Shown in pieces: positions 8,141 to 15,939 of a DNA stretch of 29,770 nucleotides. Each line of letters begins with the position of its first letter. Position 1 is the first letter of the stretch. Below the pieces are notes generated by a model that saw only the letters and a list, made by a program, of their open reading frames with translations, did not search any database and was not told the origin of the DNA. Position numbers and translations under genes: made by a program. Origin of the DNA: UBA349 sp964444115 (GTDB taxonomy: Archaea > Methanobacteriota > Methanobacteria > Methanobacteriales > Methanobacteriaceae); NCBI GenBank assembly GCA_964444115.1, contig CAYUFT010000016.1:1-29770 (forward strand). Reading direction: 5' to 3'.

Positions 8141-9301
8141 CTATCTTTTAATTCTCTGTTTTAGTCTATTAAATATATTTTTTATTTTATAACTTGACCA
8201 ACCTTTAACAGTTTGAAGCTCGGCAACCCGTTTATTTTTATTATTCAATTGCTTATGCAGTTTCTTATTTTTTTTTCTTATTTTATTTAATTGATATTCT
8301 TGTATTTTAAATACTTTTATTTCTTCAGAAATTAAAACAGCATCATCAAATTTTTTATTTTTAATATTTTTTAACAATGTGGAGTAACGGTCACCCATTT
8401 CAAAACCGTAAATGTCTAATTTTTCAATAAGAAATGCAGCATATTTTAAAAGCTCTTTTTTTTCTGCTTTTGTTAGGTCTCCAGTTACAAAAGAGTTAAT
8501 CCAATATTTTAAATGTCTTTCAAAAATAATAGGATAATAAATCTCCTTTTTTTCTTTTTTCAGGATAGAATATGTCTCATAATATCCCGATATTAGTGCA
8601 TTTAGATACTTTTTATTTTTGATATGAATTGTGGATTTTTCTTTATCTGAATTACGTATCCTATAATTATAGCCATAATAATTATTTAGGTAAATAATCC
8701 CATTTGCATTTAATAATGCTTTCATAACAAAATATAAGTCTTCAGCCAGCATTCCTTCAGGGAATTTAATGTTATTATCTTCAATGAACTTTACTTTAAA
8801 AATTTTTGTCCATATGGATGGAACTATAGTTAACAGCTTTGTGTTTTCACTAATATTATTTATTTTTATTTCAGTTATGTCTTTAAAAATACTGGGAAAT
8901 GTTTTTTTTTTACCATTATTGAAAACATGAGCATATCTGCAAAAAACCATATCTGCATCTTCTTCAGTTATTTTATGGTATAAAACTTCAAAAGCATCTT
9001 CTGCATAAAAATCGTCGTGATCCATGAATATTATATAATTGCTGCTGGCCATTCTAAGGCCAATGTTTCGGGGTTTCCCTGGAAAACCACTGTTTTCTGT
9101 TAAATAAACTCCTTTAAAATTTTCATATTTGGACACAAATTCTTCTATTATTTTTTTTGTACCATCTGTAGAATTATCATCTACGATTATGACTTCTAGA
9201 TTTTCAAAACCAATAGTTTGATTTAATATGGAGTTAAGAGTACCCTTTAAGTATTTCTCAATGTTATGGGTCGGTATTACGACGCTGATTTTGTATTTCA
9301 T
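8141..9301 (-). CDS. GT2 glycosyltransferase with basic coiled-coil tail
   Basis: A 386-residue protein. Residues 1-~220 are a GT2 domain: KISVVIPTHNIEKYLKGTLN, VIIVDDNSTDGT, the metal-binding IIFMDHDDFYAED and the later acidic region PEGMLAEDLYFVMKA. A helical region follows, and the last ~60 residues are a lysine/asparagine-rich coiled coil ending WSSYKIKNIFNRLKQRIKR, likely to hold the enzyme at the membrane or in a complex. The tail has a loose relative of the S-W-x-x-x-x-P-L-R ending seen in two other transferases of this window. GGAAG lies before the ATG. It sits just upstream of the exporter operon, with a 114-base gap. The donor sugar is unknown; CDP-glycerol or sugar transfer are both possible for this subgroup. 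Confidence 0.87.
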   Translation of the reverse strand: MKYKISVVIPTHNIEKYLKGTLNSILNQTIGFENLEVIIVDDNSTDGTKKIIEEFVSKYENFKGVYLTENSGFPGKPRNIGLRMASSNYIIFMDHDDFYAEDAFEVLYHKITEEDADMVFCRYAHVFNNGKKKTFPSIFKDITEIKINNISENTKLLTIVPSIWTKIFKVKFIEDNNIKFPEGMLAEDLYFVMKALLNANGIIYLNNYYGYNYRIRNSDKEKSTIHIKNKKYLNALISGYYETYSILKKEKKEIYYPIIFERHLKYWINSFVTGDLTKAEKKELLKYAAFLIEKLDIYGFEMGDRYSTLLKNIKNKKFDDAVLISEEIKVFKIQEYQLNKIRKKNKKLHKQLNNKNKRVAELQTVKGWSSYKIKNIFNRLKQRIKR

Positions 9302-9455
9302 TAAAATCTTCCTTTTAAATCATAATGATAAAAATCTAAATATCTATTTATCAAAATTATATTATCCATATTAAACATATTCTTTAGAAAAGATGACTTA
9401 TATAACAATTCTACTTCATTAAATAAATTATATTTAAGATTAAAAATAAATTTAA

Positions 9456-10463
9456 TTACCTATTACCATAAATTTTCTGATAATAAGCTTGATACTCTCC
9501 GCTTTTTACTTTTTCCATCCAATCCAGATTATCTAGATACCATTTTATTGTTTCTTGAATACCAGTTTCAAAAGTATATTTGGGTTTCCAGCCTAATTCA
9601 TTCTGCATCTTACTGGAATCAATAGCATAGCGCCGGTCATGCCCTGGCCTATCATTAACATATTCAATAAGAGACTCATCCTTACCTAGATTTTCCAAAA
9701 TCAGTTTAACAATTTCTATGTTTGGTTTTTCGTTATTTCCACCAATATTATATACGTCTCCTATTTTTCCTTGATGTAGAACGAGATCTATAGCCGTGCA
9801 GTGATCATAAACATGTAACCAGTCCCTTATATTCATTCCATCACCATAAACAGGCAATGGTTGATTTTCAAGAGCATTTGAAATCATTAGGGGTATAAGT
9901 TTTTCTGGAAATTGGTATGGGCCGTAATTATTTGAGCATCTGGTGATATTAACTGGTAAATCAAACGTTTTATTATAAGCGCGAACCATTAAGTCTGCTC
10001 CAGCTTTACTGGCTGAATATGGGCTGTTAGCAGCTATTGGTGTTTCTTCTATGAAATATCCAGATTTTCCAAGTGAACCATAAACTTCATCAGTGGAGAC
10101 CTGAAGATACTTTTCTGTTTGATTTTTCCTTGCAGCATCCAGGAGAACTTGTGTTCCCATAATATTGGATTTTATGAATATCTCTGGATCTTCAATACTT
10201 CTGTCCACATGAGATTCAGCAGCAAAATTTACAATATAATCAATATCAGAGCTTATATCTAAAACAAGCTCTTTATCAGCTATATCTCCTTTAACAAAAC
10301 TGTAATTAGGATTATCTTCTATCCCACTTAAATTTTCTAAGTTTCCACAGTAGGTAAGGGTGTCCAGATTAATAATTTCGTAACTAGGATATTTATCAAG
10401 CATATATCTAACAAAATTGCTTCCTATAAATCCTGCTCCACCAGTAACCAATATTTTTGTCAT
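9456..10463 (-). CDS. rfbB: dTDP-glucose 4,6-dehydratase
   Basis: A 335-residue extended short-chain dehydrogenase that converts dTDP-D-glucose to dTDP-4-keto-6-deoxy-D-glucose in the cytoplasm, the second step to dTDP-L-rhamnose and the branch point to dTDP-amino sugars. NAD-binding G-G-A-G-F-I-G is at residues 8-14. The dehydratase-specific catalytic T-D-E is at 124-126 and the Y-x-x-x-K pair at Y149/K153. Other family landmarks are AAESHVDRSI, RCSNNYGPYQFPEKLIPLMI and RPGHDRRYAID. Length is standard. AAGGAG precedes the ATG. It stands apart from rfbD/A/C, with a 429-base divergent promoter region upstream. Its product can also feed the aminotransferase at 20564. Confidence 0.97.
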   Translation of the reverse strand: MTKILVTGGAGFIGSNFVRYMLDKYPSYEIINLDTLTYCGNLENLSGIEDNPNYSFVKGDIADKELVLDISSDIDYIVNFAAESHVDRSIEDPEIFIKSNIMGTQVLLDAARKNQTEKYLQVSTDEVYGSLGKSGYFIEETPIAANSPYSASKAGADLMVRAYNKTFDLPVNITRCSNNYGPYQFPEKLIPLMISNALENQPLPVYGDGMNIRDWLHVYDHCTAIDLVLHQGKIGDVYNIGGNNEKPNIEIVKLILENLGKDESLIEYVNDRPGHDRRYAIDSSKMQNELGWKPKYTFETGIQETIKWYLDNLDWMEKVKSGEYQAYYQKIYGNR

Positions 10464-10892
10464 TTAATTACTCCTTAATATTAAATTAAAAACGTTTTAA
10501 GTAAATTTATAAACATAAATTTAGAATTAATTATAATCATTAATTTATGATGAAATTTTATTTAAATGTATTATCTTGATTTTAATCTATTAATGATTTT
10601 TGTGTTAATTAATTAATTAATTAAAGTAAGAATTAAAGTAAGTTATAAGGTAATAAATATTATCTTTAAGAATAAGCATATTATTAAACATGTTTTCTAG
10701 GATTAAGGAAAATTTTTTAAATAATCTTTTTCAAACTTTAAAAATAATAATTATCGAAAAATAATTTCTCGGATTATTCTATAATTTTAAATATTATTAA
10801 ATAACTAAAATAGTTTATAATAGATTTATAACAACGATAAGTCTTTAAATTAATTATCTATTTTCTAATTACTTGATATTGGTGATATAAGT
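10464..10892. promoter_or_regulatory. Divergent intergenic region with TTAA repeat, inverted repeat and putative TATA box
   Basis: A 429-base, very AT-rich gap between rfbB (minus) and a glycosyltransferase (plus). I see no open frame worth calling. It holds five tandem TTAA units (10605-10624), a ten-base inverted repeat, AATCATTAAT at 10535-10544 with ATTAATGATT at 10589-10598, and a possible plus-strand TATA box TTTATAATA at 10814-10822, about 75 bases before the start codon at 10893. GGTGAT at 10881-10886 is the ribosome binding site of the plus-strand gene. In DNA this AT-rich some of these matches may be chance. Confidence 0.4.
10605..10624. repeat. Tandem TTAA x5
   Basis: Five exact TTAA units in a row, forming a 20-base palindrome in the rfbB divergent region. 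It is followed by a short direct repeat, ATTAAAGTAAG-like, at about 10620-10641. It could be a slippage product or bendable promoter DNA; no function is assigned. Confidence 0.6.
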
Positions 10893-11747
10893 ATGAAAAA
10901 CTATTCTAAATTTTCTATTAATAAACTCAAAGGACTTTTCAAAAAAAATCAGGATAATAAATTGTTTACTTTATGGATTAGTGATACGGGGGAATTGCCT
11001 GAATTACAGCAGTTATCATTAAAATCCATGATTCTAACAGGCCATGAAGTGAAACTGTATGTTTATGGCGAATTGGAACACGTGCCTGAAGGAGTTAAGG
11101 TCATAGATGGAAATAAGATTCTCGATGAATCAAATATTTTTAAATATAAGGAAGGTTTCAATAAGGGATCTTATTCCGGATTTTCAAACTGGTTTAGAGC
11201 TAAATGTATGTATGAAAAAGGAGAGGCTTGGTTTGACACGGATATTTTGGCTATAAAAAATGTCAATTTTAAGGGTAATGGTCAGATTATTGCGTCTCAA
11301 TACAATCAAGATGGTACTATAAATCCACTTCAAGCTTTTATAAGGCTAAAAAAGAGAGATAAACTTCTAAAAATAATGATTGAGCACATGGAAGAAGTTA
11401 AAGATAATGTGATCCATGGTGACACCGGCCCGCACTTGTTAAAATCTTCTATGGATGATTTTCCAAAATATTATAAATATATGATGAATCCAAATTTCAT
11501 TGCTTCTATTAATTTTTTTGATTATATGGATTTTTTGAAGCCATCTAAGGATATTGTTCCTTTATTGAATTTTGATGAGATATGGGGTTTCCATATTTGG
11601 AATGCCATGTTTCGGGAATATGGGTTTGCCAATGAAAAATCAAACAGTGGCTTTTATTATGATCTAAAAAAAGCTATCCTGGGGAATTCCACAAAGGAAG
11701 AGTATGAAAAAAAGATAGATAACATTATTAAAGTGAATAGTTCTTAA
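10893..11747 (+). CDS. DXD-motif glycosyltransferase (GT32 / capsular synthesis type)
   Basis: A 284-residue glycosyltransferase of the sugar-binding-region-with-DXD group. Seen are LFTLWISDTGELPELQQLSL near the start, the acceptor/donor region GFSNWFRAKCMYEKGEAWFDTDI with the metal-binding D-T-D at 115-117, and GDTGPHLL and GFHIWNAMF later, the order found in GT32 enzymes that add galactose, mannose or related sugars. It is likely cytoplasmic and acts on the lipid-linked glycan. GGTGAT sits six bases before the ATG, fixing the start. It is transcribed opposite to the main cluster. A decayed copy of its C-terminal end lies about 2.4 kb downstream at 14174-14434, showing past duplication or exchange. 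Confidence 0.8.
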   Translation: MKNYSKFSINKLKGLFKKNQDNKLFTLWISDTGELPELQQLSLKSMILTGHEVKLYVYGELEHVPEGVKVIDGNKILDESNIFKYKEGFNKGSYSGFSNWFRAKCMYEKGEAWFDTDILAIKNVNFKGNGQIIASQYNQDGTINPLQAFIRLKKRDKLLKIMIEHMEEVKDNVIHGDTGPHLLKSSMDDFPKYYKYMMNPNFIASINFFDYMDFLKPSKDIVPLLNFDEIWGFHIWNAMFREYGFANEKSNSGFYYDLKKAILGNSTKEEYEKKIDNIIKVNSS

Positions 11748-11766
11748 ATGCTGATTAAGACTTAAT

Positions 11767-11793
11767 AATAATTAATGCTTTAAATTAATTATT
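11767..11793. terminator. Perfect hairpin between convergent genes
   Basis: AATAATTAAT at 11767-11776 and ATTAATTATT at 11784-11793 form a ten-base-pair perfect stem with a seven-base loop, GCTTTAA. It lies in the 84-base gap where the plus-strand glycosyltransferase and the minus-strand epimerase converge. Position and symmetry suit a bidirectional terminator or RNA 3'-end stabiliser. The stem is all A-T, so it is weak. Confidence 0.45.
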
Positions 11794-11831
11794 GTTTAAT
11801 TGATAATGTGTAAGATGATAATGTTTAGATT

Positions 11832-12815
11832 TTAATTATTCTCCACATACCATTGAACAAATTTTTTAATTCCTGATTCAAAGTCAGTTTTAGGTTCATA
11901 TCCTAATATTTTTTTACTTTTTGAGATGTCAGCAAAAGTTTTATTTACATCGCCGGGTTGTATCGGTAATTTGTTAATAATTGCTTTTTTACCAATTACT
12001 TTTTCTAAGGTTTCAACGGCTCTTTTCAAGGACACAGTTTTAGATTCTCCTAAATTAAATACTTCAAACGCCTTTTTGTCGTTATCTATCCAAGTAATAG
12101 TTTTTATTATTCCATCAATGATGTCATCAATGTAGGTATAATCTCTTAAAGTATTTCCATCACCGTAGAATGGAATTTCTTCATTATTTAAAATCATTTT
12201 AGTAAATTTATGAATGGCTAAATCTGGCCTTTGCCGAGGCCCATAAACACTAAAAAATCTTAAACAAGCCACGCTCATATTATGGGAATGGTAGTAAGTA
12301 TAAGCTAACAATTCTGCTGCTTTTTTACTGGCAGCATATGGTGAAATAGGATTATCTGTAGGGTCATCTTCAGAGAAAGGGACTTTTGAATTATTGCCAT
12401 ATACTGATGAAGTGGAGGCCAGGATGAATTTTTTAACATCTCTTTTTTTACAAGCTTCTAGAATATTCGCTGTCCCATTGACATTCACATAGATATATTC
12501 CTCTGGAATCTCCATGGATGATCTTACACCAGCCATAGCAGCTAAATGAATCACCATATCTATTTTATTTTCCTCAAAAACAGTATCAATCAATGAATTA
12601 TTTCTAATATCTCCATTATAAACCTTAAAGTAGCTACTGTCTAAGTTTAAGTGATTTTTCTTGCTTAGTATGTGATTAATATTAGCTTTTTTTAATTCAG
12701 GATGATAATAATCATTAAAATTGTCAATTATTATAATTTTATGTTTATAACTAAGCAAACGTTCAATTAAATGAGAACCAATGAATCCTGCTCCTCCAGT
12801 AACTAGAAGTTCCAT
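11832..12815 (-). CDS. NAD-dependent nucleotide-sugar epimerase (UDP-glucuronate 4-epimerase-like)
   Basis: A 327-residue extended short-chain dehydrogenase. It has the NAD-binding G-G-A-G-F-I-G at 7-13, the catalytic S-S-V-Y-G at 136-140 and Y160/K164. The segment DNFNDYYHPELKKANI after the first strand and SVYGPRQRPDLAIHKFTKMI are closer to UDP-glucuronate 4-epimerases (LpsL/Cap1J group) than to plain GalE, so the product may be UDP-galacturonate; UDP-glucose/galactose interconversion is the alternative. It lacks the T-D-E of dehydratases, so it is not a second RfbB. It acts in the cytoplasm to supply a donor for the glycosyltransferases. It converges with the GT32-type gene and diverges from the FkbM methyltransferase gene. 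Confidence 0.85.
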   Translation of the reverse strand: MELLVTGGAGFIGSHLIERLLSYKHKIIIIDNFNDYYHPELKKANINHILSKKNHLNLDSSYFKVYNGDIRNNSLIDTVFEENKIDMVIHLAAMAGVRSSMEIPEEYIYVNVNGTANILEACKKRDVKKFILASTSSVYGNNSKVPFSEDDPTDNPISPYAASKKAAELLAYTYYHSHNMSVACLRFFSVYGPRQRPDLAIHKFTKMILNNEEIPFYGDGNTLRDYTYIDDIIDGIIKTITWIDNDKKAFEVFNLGESKTVSLKRAVETLEKVIGKKAIINKLPIQPGDVNKTFADISKSKKILGYEPKTDFESGIKKFVQWYVENN

Positions 12816-12937
12816 AATACTATTTTATTCCACTATTTAATATTATTACTGGAACACTTTTTCAAAGTAGGTAATTAAATAAAAAATAAAAAATTTTAGT
12901 ATTATTTTTAGTATTATAAATTATTGGTCTGAAAAAC

Positions 12938-12965
12938 GTTAAAAGGAGTCATAACCTTTTTTAAC
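12938..12965. promoter_or_regulatory. Imperfect inverted repeat in divergent promoter region
   Basis: GTTAAAAGG at 12938-12946 faces CCTTTTTTAAC at 12955-12965, pairing with a two-base bulge around an eight-base loop. It lies in the 274-base gap between the epimerase (minus) and FkbM methyltransferase (plus). The same gap has a direct repeat TTTTAGTATTAT near 12894-12916 and the palindrome ACCTTAAGGT at 13011-13020. A likely plus-strand TATA box, ATATATTATAA, is at about 13031-13041, followed by GGAG at 13080-13083 before ATG 13090. Confidence 0.35.
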
Positions 12966-13089
12966 CATATTTTTCATTACATATTAAATAATCTTTAAGC
13001 CGAGATAATTACCTTAAGGTGAATGTATTGATATATTATAATTAACTGATAAAATAGTATTAAAATATTTAAAAATATTGGAGACATAA

Positions 13090-14148
13090 ATGAATCTTAA
13101 AAATCCTATAAATCTTTTAAAAAAGGCCAATAAATCTTTTAATTTATATCTAAAAGATCGTATCGAGACAAATAAAATCATAAAACGATATGCAAAAGAT
13201 CAAAAAAAAATCAAGGAATTTTTTGAAGCAAATTCTGTTAGAGAGGCTAATTTGACAGATAAAATTAATTTATTGGCTGATTTGTATTCTAAAAATAAAT
13301 ATTATTTTTTTAATGGAGAAGAACATTTGTTTGAATCAATGGACACGGATACATTTTTTAAAATGTGCTTTTGCAACAATATCAAACTTTTGGCATTTTC
13401 ACATAACGAAAACAGGATTCTGTTAGAGACTGAGGACGGAATTAAATTTTTTACCAATAATCGCTTTTGGACCATTGATTCTGTTTTTGCAAGAAATGAA
13501 TATTCCATACCTCAACTATATACATTCAGCGATTTTGTTGTGCTTGACATTGGTATGAATAGGGGTTATGCTTCATTGAAATTCGCAAATTTTGATTCAT
13601 GTAGTGCAGTATATGGTTTTGAGATAGACCCCAATACATATAACTTAGCTTTAGAAAATTTCAATCTTAATCCTAAGTTAAATAATAAAATTCACCCATT
13701 TAATTTTGGTCTTTATGATGAAGATAAAGAATTAGATTTGTTTTATATCCCAGGATATGATGGAATAACAACAACTAATATTGAATTTGCAAAAACTCAA
13801 TCCGAATGGGTTTCTCAAAAAGATCTAATGAAAATTAAAAAGGCAAATGTAAAAGAAGCAGGCAAAGTTATTTCATATATTATTGAAAAAGAGAATAAAT
13901 CAAATATTGTCCTGAAAATAGATACTGAAGGTGCGGAGTCTAAAATAATTGATAATTTAATTGAAAATAACCTATTAGAAAAAATTGATATGATAATTGG
14001 CGAAATACATTTAGAAACCGAAGATTTAGAGGAAAAGTTGCTTGGTTTTAAACGTGTTCATAAAAACTTTGCATCAGAGAGTATTTATACATTATGCATG
14101 GTTAAAAAGGAATATTATAATCCTTTAAACAAAGCTAAAACTATTTGA
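13090..14148 (+). CDS. FkbM-family methyltransferase
   Basis: A 352-residue protein with a C-terminal class I SAM-dependent methyltransferase domain of the FkbM type. The SAM-binding strand and loop are VVLDIGMNRGYASLKFA, followed by YGFEIDPNTYNLALENFNLN, and the FkbM hallmark KIDTEGAESKIIDNL near residue 277. These enzymes usually methylate hydroxyls of sugars or polyketides. The first ~145 residues are a family-specific extension with a basic N-terminus and no recognisable motif. GGAG six bases ahead of the ATG supports the start. In this cluster it most likely O-methylates a sugar of the glycan. It is followed by a decayed gene remnant and then another methyltransferase on the same strand. 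Confidence 0.87.
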   Translation: MNLKNPINLLKKANKSFNLYLKDRIETNKIIKRYAKDQKKIKEFFEANSVREANLTDKINLLADLYSKNKYYFFNGEEHLFESMDTDTFFKMCFCNNIKLLAFSHNENRILLETEDGIKFFTNNRFWTIDSVFARNEYSIPQLYTFSDFVVLDIGMNRGYASLKFANFDSCSAVYGFEIDPNTYNLALENFNLNPKLNNKIHPFNFGLYDEDKELDLFYIPGYDGITTTNIEFAKTQSEWVSQKDLMKIKKANVKEAGKVISYIIEKENKSNIVLKIDTEGAESKIIDNLIENNLLEKIDMIIGEIHLETEDLEEKLLGFKRVHKNFASESIYTLCMVKKEYYNPLNKAKTI

Positions 14149-14173
14149 TAAATTAAATATTGATTAAATCCGT

Positions 14174-14434
14174 AAATGTTTTGGAATAATGAATATGTGA
14201 TGAAAAATCGAGAAATAGTTTTTACCCTGATTTGAAAGAAACTATTCTAACTAGTTCAACAAAAGAAGAATGCAAAAAAATTAGTAGTTTATTTGAAATC
14301 AATTATGAATATTCAATGGGGAAGTCCAATTAATTCCTATCAGAGAAAAAATTTTCCAAAATTATTTAAAAATTAATGGAAATGCATCCGAAAATATTTA
14401 TAATTATATTAAAAATAGCTTGAAAATGATTTAA
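14174..14434 (+). pseudogene. Remnant of a second GT32-type glycosyltransferase C-terminus
   Basis: Between two plus-strand genes lies a decayed coding stretch. From 14220 it reads FYPDLKETILTSSTKEECKK, which lines up with FYYDLKKAILGNSTKEEYEK at the end of the glycosyltransferase at 10893-11747. Just upstream in another frame, MFWNNEYV (from 14176) matches MFREYGF of the same gene, so at least one frameshift separates the two parts. Past about 14325 another frame is open for ~36 codons and stops with TAA at 14432-14434, directly before the ATG of the next gene; whether it belongs to the same ancestor is unclear. No intact start exists. The remnant shows that this GT family was once duplicated in the locus. 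Confidence 0.6.
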
Positions 14435-15181
14435 ATGATAAAAAAATTAATTAAAAATCAAATTAGAAATACCGGAATGGTAAAAGAACTGGAAAAAGAT
14501 AATACTCATCTTAAAAACCGATTAGATGATCTTAAGAAAACTAATCATCAACTCAATAGCCAAATCATATCTTTAAAATCTGAAAACGAACAATTAAATT
14601 CACAATTAAAAGATAAATCTGCTCCAGTTGGATTCAGCATCAAAAATAATCTTAGGGGGCTCAGTACTGATTTAGGCAAGTTGCCTGTCCTTAAATACGT
14701 TGTTGAAAATGTAAAAAAAGACGCTCGGATATTGGATGTGGGTTTTGGTGCAGGAGCATATGGTAAATTACTCAGATCTTTTTATTATTTAAATATTGAT
14801 GGATTAGATATTTATGATGTGCATATTAAAGAAATGGGTCTGGATAAGATCTATGATAATATTTATATCCAAAATGTACTTGATTTTGACTTTGAATACT
14901 ATGATTTAATCATAATGGGTGATGTACTGGAGCATATGGAATTAGAACCTGCTAAAAAACTATTATCTTCTATTATTGATGAAGATAAATGTGGGCGGAT
15001 GGTTATTTCTGTACCCTATTGTTATGAACAAGATGAATTGTATGGTAACCCCTATGAAAAACATTTACAACCAGAAATAGATGAAAAATATATGGAAATA
15101 CATTATCCTTACCTTAAATTAATTAATAAGGTAAAATCTGCTTCAGATCATACTATAGCTGCTTACTGCTGGGAAAAATAA
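14435..15181 (+). CDS. Class I SAM methyltransferase with N-terminal coiled coil
   Basis: A 248-residue protein. Residues ~15-60 form a coiled coil with heptad leucines and asparagines (KELEKDNTHLKNRLDDLKK). The methyltransferase domain follows: SAM loop ILDVGFGAGAYGKLL (99-113), acidic residues in NIDGLDIYD, and DLIIMGDVLEHM, a motif-IV-like segment of the Methyltransf_11/23 group. It probably methylates a sugar or a chain end. The ATG directly follows a TAA stop and has no clear ribosome binding site, so translation may once have been coupled to the decayed frame upstream. The coiled coil recalls the scaffolding coils of O-antigen chain-ending methyltransferases, but that role is only an inference. 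Confidence 0.83.
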   Translation: MIKKLIKNQIRNTGMVKELEKDNTHLKNRLDDLKKTNHQLNSQIISLKSENEQLNSQLKDKSAPVGFSIKNNLRGLSTDLGKLPVLKYVVENVKKDARILDVGFGAGAYGKLLRSFYYLNIDGLDIYDVHIKEMGLDKIYDNIYIQNVLDFDFEYYDLIIMGDVLEHMELEPAKKLLSSIIDEDKCGRMVISVPYCYEQDELYGNPYEKHLQPEIDEKYMEIHYPYLKLINKVKSASDHTIAAYCWEK

Positions 15182-15211
15182 TTCATATATTCTCAAATAA
15201 TGAGTATTGGT

Positions 15212-15229
15212 TCTATTTAAAGAAATAGA
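15212..15229. terminator. Short hairpin between convergent genes
   Basis: TCTATTT at 15212-15218 and AAATAGA at 15223-15229 pair perfectly across an AAAG loop in the 113-base gap between the methyltransferase gene (plus) and rfbC (minus). A/T runs around 15279-15296 would add U-tracts on both transcripts. It plausibly ends transcription from both sides. Confidence 0.35.
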
Positions 15230-15294
15230 TTATTTATTAGTGGATTTTAAAAATAAGTTAGAATAGTATATCTAATAAAAAATAAAAATAATTT

Positions 15295-15849
15295 TTAGAA
15301 ATCAACAGAAGTTTCTTTCAAGGTTTTCCATTGAGTATCCTTCTCAGATAAACTGACTTCAATATCATCTAAAGGCCAATCTATCCCTATTTCTGGGTCA
15401 TTCCAGAGTATTCCTCCTTCATCTGCGGCATCATAAAAGTCAGTGCATTTATAAGTGAATTCTGCTTCATTTGATAATACTAAAAAACCATGAGCAAATC
15501 CCTCAGGAACATAGAACTGTTTCTTGTTTTCTTCAGATAGTATAACTCCTTCCCATTTACCATAAGTTGATGAATTTTTTCTCAAATCCACGGCCACATC
15601 AAATACTTCTCCTTTAATGGCCCTTACTAGTTTTCCTTGTGGTTTTGTGTACTGGAAGTGCAAACCTCTTAAAACACCTTTTTTTGATTTTGATTGGTTA
15701 TCTTGTACAAAATTTAAATCAAGGCCTGCTGCTTTGAATTCTTTAGCATGATAAGTTTCCATGAAATAACCCCTATCATCTCCAAATACAGTAGGTTCTA
15801 TGATGTATACTCCTTCAAGGGATGTTTTAGTGAAAGTGAATTTACTCAT
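15295..15849 (-). CDS. rfbC: dTDP-4-dehydrorhamnose 3,5-epimerase
   Basis: A 184-residue cupin-fold enzyme that epimerises C3 and C5 of dTDP-4-keto-6-deoxyglucose, the third step to dTDP-L-rhamnose. It has G-D-D-R-G-Y-F-M-E-T near residue 23, the substrate-binding and catalytic region GVLRGLHFQ with His64, FDVAVDLRKNS, and FYVPEGFAHGFLVLS with the usual tyrosine-containing FTYKCTDFYD segment after it. Length matches the family. GGAG lies about ten bases before the ATG. It is the last gene of a co-directional run rfbD - glycosyltransferase - rfbA - rfbC, 90 bases after rfbA. Confidence 0.97.
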   Translation of the reverse strand: MSKFTFTKTSLEGVYIIEPTVFGDDRGYFMETYHAKEFKAAGLDLNFVQDNQSKSKKGVLRGLHFQYTKPQGKLVRAIKGEVFDVAVDLRKNSSTYGKWEGVILSEENKKQFYVPEGFAHGFLVLSNEAEFTYKCTDFYDAADEGGILWNDPEIGIDWPLDDIEVSLSEKDTQWKTLKETSVDF

Positions 15850-15939
15850 ATTAAAAATCTCCTTCTTAAAATGTATTTTATATTCAATTCGTATTTTCCT
15901 ATTAGAAATTAAATTAGAATATAAAATTATGCTTTAAAA

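Noticed and set aside
10464..10892. Replication origin because of the TTAA repeats and AT-rich DNA
   Set aside because: No repeated origin recognition boxes and no orc1/cdc6 gene nearby; AT-richness is general here.
11832..12815. Second dTDP-glucose 4,6-dehydratase
   Set aside because: It has S-S-V-Y instead of the T-D-E-V-Y dehydratase motif and epimerase-type landmarks.
14305..14376. Short frame MNIQWGSPINSYQRKNFPKL inside the gap before the methyltransferase
   Set aside because: Only 23 codons, no ribosome binding site, and it overlaps the decayed GT32 remnant; other frames are equally open.
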